The notes beneath the pieces are model-generated. The model saw only the letters and a program-made list of their open reading frames with translations. It searched no databases and was not told the origin of the DNA. Made by a program: the position numbers and the translations under genes. Positions 58,187-64,000 of a stretch of 64,000 bases of DNA are shown one piece after another. Numbering within the stretch: position 1 is the stretch's first letter; each line of letters starts with the position of its first letter. Origin of the DNA: SIG575 sp045542485. Lineage in GTDB: Bacteria > Bacillota > Clostridia > Oscillospirales > Acutalibacteraceae. The stretch is from contig JAZQLC010000028.1 of the NCBI GenBank assembly GCA_045542485.1, positions 9,151-73,150 on the forward strand. Reading direction: 5' to 3'.

Positions 58187-58858
58187 TTAATATGTTCCTT
58201 CTTCGGCTGACTCTTCTTTGATGAGCTTTACGATTCTGCTTGTGCCGAGTCTTTCTGCACCGAGAGAAATAAATTTCTCTGCGTCGTCCATTGTTCTGAT
58301 GCCACCTGCAGCCTTGATTTTCACTTTTTTATCAATGTGTTTTGCAAAGAGTGCAATATCTTCAAATGTTGCACCGCCGGTAGAAAATCCCGTTGAAGTT
58401 TTGATGAAGTCTGCACCTGCAAGGGAAACAATTTCGCACATTCTTATTTTTTCTTCCTCTGTCAGAAGACAGGTTTCAATAATAACCTTGAGAATTTTTT
58501 CGCCACATGCGAATTTTACAAGTTTTATTTCGTTTAATATATCGTCATAGAGACCATCCTTGAGATTTCCGATATTGATTACCATATCAATTTCATCTGC
58601 TCCGTTTTCGATAGCGTTTCCGGCTTCGAATGCTTTCACTTCAGGAGTGTTTGCACCGTTGGGAAAGCCGATGACCGTGCAGATTTTAAGATTGTCTTTC
58701 ACATATTCTTTCGCTCTGTTCACATAGCAGGGCGCAATACATACTGATGCAGTCTTGTATTTCATTCCGTCATCGCAGATTTGTTTAATCTCGTCCCAGG
58801 TTGCGGAAGGGGAGAGAAGAGTGTGGTCTACATATGATAAGATTTCATTTTGATTCAT
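58187..58858 (-). CDS. deoC: Deoxyribose-phosphate aldolase
   Basis: A 223-residue class I aldolase that splits 2-deoxyribose-5-phosphate to glyceraldehyde-3-phosphate and acetaldehyde. YVDHTLLSPSATWDEI is the family start, ADEIDMVINIG the core strand, ADFIKTSTGFSTGGAT carries the Schiff-base lysine, and KIKAAGGIRTMDDAE the phosphate-binding loop. It is a single gene with its own promoter and serves deoxynucleoside catabolism. Confidence 0.95.
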   Translation of the reverse strand: MNQNEILSYVDHTLLSPSATWDEIKQICDDGMKYKTASVCIAPCYVNRAKEYVKDNLKICTVIGFPNGANTPEVKAFEAGNAIENGADEIDMVINIGNLKDGLYDDILNEIKLVKFACGEKILKVIIETCLLTEEEKIRMCEIVSLAGADFIKTSTGFSTGGATFEDIALFAKHIDKKVKIKAAGGIRTMDDAEKFISLGAERLGTSRIVKLIKEESAEEGTY

Positions 58859-58878
58859 TAAAAATCACCTCAGGAGTA

Positions 58879-58907
58879 ATTTTAGCATTAATTAATAAAT
58901 TTGTAAA
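58879..58907 (-). promoter_or_regulatory. Promoter of deoC
   Basis: On the minus strand TTTACA (58907-58902) and TAAAAT (58884-58879), spacer 17 bp. Confidence 0.6.
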
Positions 58908-58937
58908 TATTTTTTATTGCGGATATAACTTTATTTA

Positions 58938-58966
58938 TTGCAATTGAGTTTCTTCCGTGATAGAAT
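58938..58966 (+). promoter_or_regulatory. Promoter of the ydj-like module
   Basis: TTGCAA (58938-58943) and TAGAAT (58961-58966), spacer 17 bp, followed by AAGGAG before the ATG at 59015. Confidence 0.6.
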
Positions 58967-59014
58967 GAAAATATAAAAGCAAAAAAATTTTTTTCAGATA
59001 AAGGAGAAATGATT

Positions 59015-60325
59015 ATGGGTTTACTTAAAGCAGGTGTGGGAGCATTAGGTGGAGTTCTTGCTGATCAGTGGCGTGAATATTTTTACTGCGATGCACTCGA
59101 CAGTGATGTTCTTGTAACAAAAGGTATAAAAAGAACTTCAAAAAGAAGCTCAAATACGAAAGGTAATGAAAACATTATTTCAAACGGCTCAATCGTAGCA
59201 GTTGCTGACGGTCAGTGTATGATTATCGTTGAGCAGGGCAAGATTGCAGAGCTTTGTGCAGAACCGGGCGAATTTGTCTATGATTCATCCACAGAGCCTA
59301 CGATTCTCTATGGTGGACTCAATGGTGAAAATATCAGAAAAAACTTTGCTGAAATCGGCAAACGTTTCACATTCGGCGGTGAAGCACCCAAGGACCAGAG
59401 AGTTTACTATTTCAACACAAAGGAAATTCTCGGCAATAAATACGGAACAGTCAACCCCGTACCTTTCAGAGTTGTTGACAGAAATATCGGACTCGACATA
59501 GATATTGCTATTCGTTGCAACGGTGAATTCTCATACAAAATTGTTGATCCTATTATGTTCTATACAAATGTATGCGGTAATGTTGAGGATGAATATGTAA
59601 GAAGTGAAATTGACTCACAGCTCAAATCTGAACTTATGACTGCACTTCAACCTGCCTTTGCAAAGATATCAGAAATGGGCATCCGTTACAGTGCTCTTCC
59701 GGGACACGCAGTGGAACTTGCAGATGCTCTCAACGAGGTTCTTTCAAAGAAATGGATGGAGATGCGCGGTATCAAAGTCTGGTCCTTCGGTGTCAATTCT
59801 GTAACTGCACCAAAAGAAGACGAAGATATGATTAAACAGCTTCAGAGAAATGCTGTTATGCGTGACCCCACAATGGCAGCAGCGCATCTTGTCGGCGCTC
59901 AGGCACAGGCTATGCAGGACGCAGCAAAGAACGAAGCAGGTGCTATGACAGGCTTTATGGGTATGGGCTTTGCTCAGCAGTCGGGCGGAGTTAATGCGCA
60001 GAATCTTTTTGCTATGGGTCAGCAGAATCAGTCTCAGGCTCCGGCACAGCCTCAGGCAAACGGTTGGAAATGTGCTTGTGGTGCAGTGGCAACAGGCAAT
60101 TTCTGCGCAGAATGCGGCGCAAAGAAACCCGCTGAGGAAGGCTGGACTTGTTCCTGCGGCTCAGTGAACAAAGGCAAATTCTGCACAAACTGTGGCTCAA
60201 AGAAACCTGAGGGCGCACCTCTCTATCAGTGCGACAAATGCGGATGGAAACCCGAAGACCCCAAAAATCCTCCCAGATTCTGTCCTGAATGCGGAGATGT
60301 TTTCGATTCAAACGACGCAAAATAA
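59015..60325 (+). CDS. SPFH-domain protein with C-terminal zinc ribbons (YdjI-like)
   Basis: A 436-residue protein. Residues about 15-290 form an SPFH/virion-core-type domain starting with VLADQWREYFYCDALDSDVL, as in B. subtilis YdjI. A Gln/Ala/Gly-rich linker follows, then three zinc ribbons with paired CxC/CxxC motifs (WKCACGAV, FCAECGAKKP; WTCSCGSV, FCTNCGSKKP; YQCDKCGW, FCPECGDV). YdjI-like proteins act with PspA-type proteins in membrane-stress response and sit at the inner face of the membrane. The ATG at 59015 fits AAGGAG better than the one at 59009. It is the first of three linked genes. Confidence 0.88.
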   Translation: MGLLKAGVGALGGVLADQWREYFYCDALDSDVLVTKGIKRTSKRSSNTKGNENIISNGSIVAVADGQCMIIVEQGKIAELCAEPGEFVYDSSTEPTILYGGLNGENIRKNFAEIGKRFTFGGEAPKDQRVYYFNTKEILGNKYGTVNPVPFRVVDRNIGLDIDIAIRCNGEFSYKIVDPIMFYTNVCGNVEDEYVRSEIDSQLKSELMTALQPAFAKISEMGIRYSALPGHAVELADALNEVLSKKWMEMRGIKVWSFGVNSVTAPKEDEDMIKQLQRNAVMRDPTMAAAHLVGAQAQAMQDAAKNEAGAMTGFMGMGFAQQSGGVNAQNLFAMGQQNQSQAPAQPQANGWKCACGAVATGNFCAECGAKKPAEEGWTCSCGSVNKGKFCTNCGSKKPEGAPLYQCDKCGWKPEDPKNPPRFCPECGDVFDSNDAK

Positions 60326-60349
60326 AACTTCAGAATAAGAGGTGATAGT

Positions 60350-61414
60350 ATGTCATCAATTCTTGAATATAAGTGTCCGAATTGTGCTGCTGACATAAAG
60401 TTTGACTCCCGCAGTCAGAACTTCAGGTGTGAAAGCTGTGACGCAGAATTCACCGAGCAGGAGCTTAATGAGATTCATAATTTTGAAGAAAATTTCGGCG
60501 AAGGCTCTGAATTTGCGTGGCAGAGAGAAAAGGAAAAAGAGCAGGAAAGGACGGGCGTGAGCGGATATATCTGTCAGTCCTGCGCAGCTCATCTTACTGT
60601 TGACGAAACAGCAGCTGCTGATGTGTGCCCTTACTGCGGAAGCCCTATTATTATGCAGGGTCAGCTTGCAGGGGAAAACACTCCCGACTGCGTTATTCCT
60701 TTCAGACTTGACCAGAAAATGGCAGGTGAAGCTCTCAAGGCTTTCTGCAAGGGAAAACCTCTTCTTCCTTCAAACTTTATCAGCGATAACAAAATCAAAG
60801 AGATGAAAGGTGTTTATGTGCCTTTCTGGCTCTTTGACTGCGATGCAGACGCAAACCTTGTCTATGACGCAACAAAGGTAAGAAGCTGGAGCGATTCAAA
60901 CTATAATTACACAGAAACAAGACACTACAAGGTTTACCGTTCAGGCAATATAGGCTTTGCCAACATCCCCGTTGACGGCTCTTCAAAAATGGACGATGCA
61001 TATATGGACGGCATAGAGCCTTTCAATTATTCGGACATTGTAGATTTCAATCCCGGTTATCTTCTCGGATATATGGCTGACAAATATGATGTTGACGCGC
61101 AAAGCTGTTTTCCCCGTGCAGAAATGAGAGTTACAAGAAGCACGGAGGATGCTTTCCGTGCAACCGTCAGTGGCTATTCAACCGTAGTTCCCAGTGTGTC
61201 AAACATCAAGGCAACAAGCGGTAAATACAGATACGGACTTCTTCCCGTGTGGATTCTGAACACAAAATATAACGGTGAAAACTATATGTTTGCTGTCAAC
61301 GGACAGACGGGTAAGGTTTCGGGCAAACTCCCCATTGACAAAAAGAAATTCTGGCTATTCTTCGGTGGCATCGCAGCAGCGATAATCGCCATCGGTCAGT
61401 TCTTTATCTTTTAA
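60350..61414 (+). CDS. Zinc-ribbon membrane protein (YdjG-like)
   Basis: A 354-residue protein. Two TFIIB-like zinc ribbons lie at the N-terminus (YKCPNCAADIKF with FRCESCDAEF, and YICQSCAAHLTV with DVCPYCGSPI). A soluble domain with GVYVPFWLFDCDADANL and YRYGLLPVWIL follows, and one membrane segment ends the chain (FWLFFGGIAAAIIAIGQFFI). It matches B. subtilis YdjG in layout and position beside SPFH and TPM genes. It probably anchors its partners at the membrane. Confidence 0.82.
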   Translation: MSSILEYKCPNCAADIKFDSRSQNFRCESCDAEFTEQELNEIHNFEENFGEGSEFAWQREKEKEQERTGVSGYICQSCAAHLTVDETAAADVCPYCGSPIIMQGQLAGENTPDCVIPFRLDQKMAGEALKAFCKGKPLLPSNFISDNKIKEMKGVYVPFWLFDCDADANLVYDATKVRSWSDSNYNYTETRHYKVYRSGNIGFANIPVDGSSKMDDAYMDGIEPFNYSDIVDFNPGYLLGYMADKYDVDAQSCFPRAEMRVTRSTEDAFRATVSGYSTVVPSVSNIKATSGKYRYGLLPVWILNTKYNGENYMFAVNGQTGKVSGKLPIDKKKFWLFFGGIAAAIIAIGQFFIF

Positions 61415-61426
61415 GGGGGTGCAGTT

Positions 61427-62284
61427 ATGAAAAAGTTTTTATCACTGATTTTGGTTATATTTGTTTTTCTTGCATCTGCACTCACTTCTTTTGCACAGGG
61501 TGAATTTGTTACTGATAATGCAGATTTGCTGTCAGAAAGTGAAGAGGTTATTCTTTCTTCAAAAATGTCATCAATTCAGAGCGAATACGGCATAGATATT
61601 GCCATTCATACAACTATGTCCACGGACGGCGAAGACATCCACAGCTATGCGGAAAATTTCTATCTTTCCAACGGCTATGGTGAAGACGGACTTGTTTTCG
61701 TAATCAATCTCAATAACAACGAAGTAGGCAACAGAGATTTCTACACTTACTATCAGGGCTCAGTCTATGACTCTTTCGGTGACGATGCCTATGACAGTGA
61801 TTACGGCGTTGTAAACGATGAGGTGCTTCCGTATCTTGCAGATGAGAATTATTATCAGGCTTTTCTGACTTATCTTTCAGTAACCGAAGATTTCCTTTCG
61901 GGAAAAATTACTTATAACGAAGGTAACGACGGCTATTATGGCGATGAATACTCAGATTACTATGAAGATGATTATGAATATGAGGTATCAAGCCCCAATT
62001 ACTTCGTCAGCGAGGTTATCGTAATCCTTGTGGGTGTCGGTGTTGCTTTTCTTATTGTGTCAATTATGAAGGGCAAGATGAACACTGCGGTAATCAAAAC
62101 GGAAGCGTCTGACTATGTGAAAGCGGGTAGTATGAATGTGACAAGAAGACTTGATGTTTTCACTCACAGACACGTAACTAAAACCGCAAAGCCCAAGAAC
62201 AATTCTTCCGGCGGAGGAGCCCGTTCATCAGGCGGTATGTCAGGCGGCGGAGGTCGCTCAGGCGGAGGCGGCGGAAAATTCTGA
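61427..62284 (+). CDS. TPM-domain membrane protein (YdjH-like)
   Basis: A 285-residue protein with a signal peptide (MKKFLSLILVIFVFLASALTSFA) and a TPM (TLP18.3/Psb32/MOLO-1) domain at about 25-160: FVTDNADLLSESEEVILSSK, YGIDIAIHTT, GYGEDGLVFVINL. One membrane segment lies near 195-215. The tail is basic, then Gly/Ser-rich, ending GGGRSGGGGGKF. In B. subtilis the TPM protein YdjH works with YdjG and YdjI. The gene follows its YdjG-like partner at 12 bp and ends at a terminator. Confidence 0.85.
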   Translation: MKKFLSLILVIFVFLASALTSFAQGEFVTDNADLLSESEEVILSSKMSSIQSEYGIDIAIHTTMSTDGEDIHSYAENFYLSNGYGEDGLVFVINLNNNEVGNRDFYTYYQGSVYDSFGDDAYDSDYGVVNDEVLPYLADENYYQAFLTYLSVTEDFLSGKITYNEGNDGYYGDEYSDYYEDDYEYEVSSPNYFVSEVIVILVGVGVAFLIVSIMKGKMNTAVIKTEASDYVKAGSMNVTRRLDVFTHRHVTKTAKPKNNSSGGGARSSGGMSGGGGRSGGGGGKF

Positions 62285-62312
62285 TTTTTCCTGAATATGA
62301 TTTTTGTTACAG

Positions 62313-62345
62313 AAGTGGTTTCCATTTTCGGAAACCACTTTTTTA
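62313..62345 (+). terminator. Terminator of the ydj-like module
   Basis: AAGTGGTTTCC (62313-62323) pairs perfectly with GGAAACCACTT (62330-62340), followed by a T tract of six. Confidence 0.92.
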
Positions 62346-62457
62346 TGTATTTTTATGCAAAAAATTTCTCCCGATAAAAAATGAGCATTTCAGAGTAAAA
62401 CGGAGTATTTTGGAGAAAAACAGAGTTTTTTAAAATTTTGAGTGGAAAAGGCGCGAA

Positions 62458-62537
62458 TTTACACTAAATTTTTACGAAAAAGTGTTGACTTTTTAAGCTT
62501 TTCGCATTATATTATACTTGATTTGTATTAGTGTAAA
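62458..62537. promoter_or_regulatory. Distant inverted half-sites flanking the potA promoter
   Basis: TTTACACTAA (62458-62467) and TTAGTGTAAA (62528-62537) are perfect inverted copies separated by 60 bp, one upstream of the -35 and the other overlapping the leader just before the ribosome site. They could be two sites for one regulator, or the ends of a long-range RNA or DNA loop. Confidence 0.45.
62485..62513 (+). promoter_or_regulatory. Promoter of potAB
   Basis: TTGACT (62485-62490) and TATATT (62508-62513), spacer 17 bp, about 40 bp before the TTG start of potA. Confidence 0.75.
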
Positions 62538-62551
62538 AGGGGGCTGTATAA

Positions 62552-63670
62552 TTGGAAAAAGACATCATCATTGACCTTAAAAACATAGATGTTTCCTACG
62601 GCGAAAATAAAATACTTGATAATATCAGTCTCTATATCAGGGATAAAGAATTCATAACATTACTTGGTCCTTCAGGATGTGGCAAAACAACAACTCTCAG
62701 GGTTATTGCAGGTTTCACACAGCCTGATAGCGGTGATGTTATTTTTAATGGTAAGAAAATCAACAACCTGCCGCCTTATAAACGACAGGTCAATACCATT
62801 TTCCAGAAGTATGCTCTTTTCCCGCATCTTAATGTTTTTGAAAATATAGCATTCGGTCTCAGACTCAAGAAGAAGTCTGATGCTGAAATCAAAGAGCGTG
62901 TTGCAGAAATGCTTGAGCTTGTGAATCTCAAAGGCTTTTCAAAGAGAAACATTGATTCACTTTCAGGCGGTCAGCAGCAGCGTGTTGCAATTGCCCGTGC
63001 TCTTGCACACGACCCCAAGGTGCTTCTTCTTGATGAGCCTCTTGCAGCTCTTGACCTTAAGCTCCGTAAGGATATGCAGGTTGAACTGAAGAACATCCAG
63101 CAGAAGCTTGGTATTACATTCATTTTTGTTACACACGACCAGGAGGAAGCCCTCTCGATGTCTGACACGGTTGTAGTTATGGATAACGGTGTTATTCAGC
63201 AGATAGGCACACCTCAGGATATTTATAATGAACCGAAGAATGCTTTTGTAGCTGATTTCATCGGCGAGAGTAACATTCTTGACGGTGTGATGAAAGAGGA
63301 CTTCCGTGCAACTTTTGCAGGTCATACTTTCCAGTGTCTTGACAAAGGCTTCGGCACAGGTGAGGCAGTTGACGTTGTTATCCGTCCCGAGGATATCGTT
63401 GTCACAACTCCTGAAGCGGGAATGATTTCGGGCACTGTAACTTCAGTTACTTTCAAGGGTGTGCACTATGAAATCATTGTGGACATCCGTGGCTTCAAGT
63501 GGATGATTCAGTCTATCCACGAGCAGAAGGTAGGGGATAAAATCGGTCTTGTTATCGAGCCTGATTCAATCCACATTATGAAAAAGTCAATTTACTCAGG
63601 CAAATTCGGTGATTACAGCTCCTTCAGTGATGAAATTGACCATCTTTCGGATATAGAAGAGGAAGAATAA
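62552..63670 (+). CDS. potA: Spermidine/putrescine ABC transporter ATP-binding protein
   Basis: A 372-residue ATPase of the polyamine/Fe3+/Opp-importer type: Walker A LLGPSGCGKTTTLRV, Q-loop VNTIFQKYALFPHLNVFENI, signature LSGGQQQRVAIARAL, Walker B LLLDEPLAALD, H-switch FVTHDQEEALSMSD. A C-terminal TOBE domain follows from about residue 240 (GESNILDGVM, VDVVIRPEDIVV). The start is TTG 62552 after AAGGGGG. potB follows at 16 bp, which supports polyamine import. Confidence 0.93.
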   Translation: MEKDIIIDLKNIDVSYGENKILDNISLYIRDKEFITLLGPSGCGKTTTLRVIAGFTQPDSGDVIFNGKKINNLPPYKRQVNTIFQKYALFPHLNVFENIAFGLRLKKKSDAEIKERVAEMLELVNLKGFSKRNIDSLSGGQQQRVAIARALAHDPKVLLLDEPLAALDLKLRKDMQVELKNIQQKLGITFIFVTHDQEEALSMSDTVVVMDNGVIQQIGTPQDIYNEPKNAFVADFIGESNILDGVMKEDFRATFAGHTFQCLDKGFGTGEAVDVVIRPEDIVVTTPEAGMISGTVTSVTFKGVHYEIIVDIRGFKWMIQSIHEQKVGDKIGLVIEPDSIHIMKKSIYSGKFGDYSSFSDEIDHLSDIEEEE

Positions 63671-63686
63671 TCAGGGAGGGATTTTT

Positions 63687-64000
63687 ATGCAGAAGAAAAC
63701 TCTTTCCGCAAAGCTTCTTGCTTCTCCACACATTGTCTGGTCAGTTCTTTTTATAATTGCACCGCTTGTAATGGTGGCATATTATTCTTTCACCAATGCT
63801 GACGGCAATTTTACATTTGAGAACATTATAGCTCTTTCGGATTATAAAGAGGTTTTTCTCAATTCAATATGGTACGGTATTGTGGCAACGATAATCTGTC
63901 TCATAATCGCTTATCCCACAGCATATTTCATTGCACGTTCAAAAGCACGTGTGCAGAGCACTATGATTATGCTCGTTATGCTTCCTATGTGGACAAGCCT
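63687..64000 (+). CDS. potB: Spermidine/putrescine ABC transporter permease, N-terminal part (partial)
   Basis: The frame opens at the ATG at 63687 after GGGAGGG and leaves the window at its right edge after 104 or so codons. The translation begins MQKKTLSAKLLASPHIVWS, has a first membrane segment (LFIIAPLVMVAYYSF) and a second (WYGIVATIICLIIAYPTAYF), then a motif leading to the conserved LVMLPMWTS stretch of PotB. It belongs to one operon with potA. Confidence 0.88.
   Translation, partial: MQKKTLSAKLLASPHIVWSVLFIIAPLVMVAYYSFTNADGNFTFENIIALSDYKEVFLNSIWYGIVATIICLIIAYPTAYFIARSKARVQSTMIMLVMLPMWTS

Noticed and set aside
62458..62537. Invertible promoter switch at potA
   Set aside because: The inverted copies are only 10 bp long and no recombinase gene is near, so phase inversion is less likely than regulator binding.
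1..64000. Mobile element, phage or defence island
   Set aside because: I see no transposase, integrase, phage structural gene, toxin-antitoxin pair, restriction gene or CRISPR gene, and gene style is even across the window.

Overview
The window reads as chromosomal DNA from a Gram-positive anaerobe of the class Clostridia, most likely an uncultured gut member of the Oscillospirales/Ruminococcaceae type. Supporting signs are the rpsP-khpA-rimM-trmD ribosome/tRNA block, TrmK, RarA, a GlnRS beside a GluRS, sigma-A promoters with 17-bp spacers, strong AGGAGG ribosome sites, an anaerobic sulfatase maturase, indolepyruvate:ferredoxin oxidoreductase, many secreted glycan-active proteins, and moderate GC. 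I saw no rRNA, tRNA, CRISPR array, insertion sequence, integrase or phage gene. This placement is inference from gene content.

Layout. 1-2.7 kb: end of ffh, then rpsP, khpA, a DUF308 membrane protein, rimM and trmD. 2.8-6.9 kb (minus): a DUF4838 protein and a GH92 alpha-mannosidase-like enzyme. 7-9.6 kb: a small unknown protein, a divergent SEDS-like membrane protein and a secreted Ig-like protein. 9.6-13.5 kb (minus): DUF4186, a cytosolic GH30 glycosidase and a GPH-type sugar symporter with a 256-residue cytosolic tail. 14-18.4 kb: a very large secreted repeat protein interrupted by one in-frame TAG, preceded by a possibly structured leader. 18.5-24.9 kb (minus): a tight five-gene run alkD-like, membrane sulfatase, sulfatase maturase, trmK and a BspA-type LRR protein. 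25-32.9 kb: an amidohydrolase diverging from a sodium:solute symporter, followed by two PaaK-type CoA ligases, IorA, IorB and a double-ACT protein, a likely aryl-pyruvate/aromatic amino acid fermentation unit.

32.9-39.1 kb: a secreted lipase-like hydrolase and a PI-PLC-domain protein; on the minus strand a GntR(YtrA)-ABC ATPase-permease unit with a perfect operator. 39.2-49.4 kb: DUF1810, MFS and PnuC-like transporters, gltX, glnS, a membrane protein, a RING/zinc-ribbon membrane protein, rarA and an XRE regulator. 49.4-53.6 kb (minus): a phosphoribosyltransferase, alkaline phosphatase, and a zinc/manganese ABC transporter under a 7-1-7 Fur-family-type operator. 53.7-58.1 kb: a second lipase-like protein, a nucleoside hydrolase and a purple-acid-phosphatase-like enzyme. 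58.2-64 kb: deoC, a ydjI/ydjG/ydjH-like membrane-stress module (SPFH, zinc ribbon, TPM), and the start of potAB.

Two things stand out. All 54 gene ends visible here use TAA (33) or TGA (21) and none uses TAG, while the one TAG lying in frame inside a gene splits an otherwise intact repeat protein at a codon where sister repeats have tyrosine. Several gene groupings (aromatic fermentation unit, alkD-sulfatase-LRR run, ydj-like module without pspA) also merit attention.
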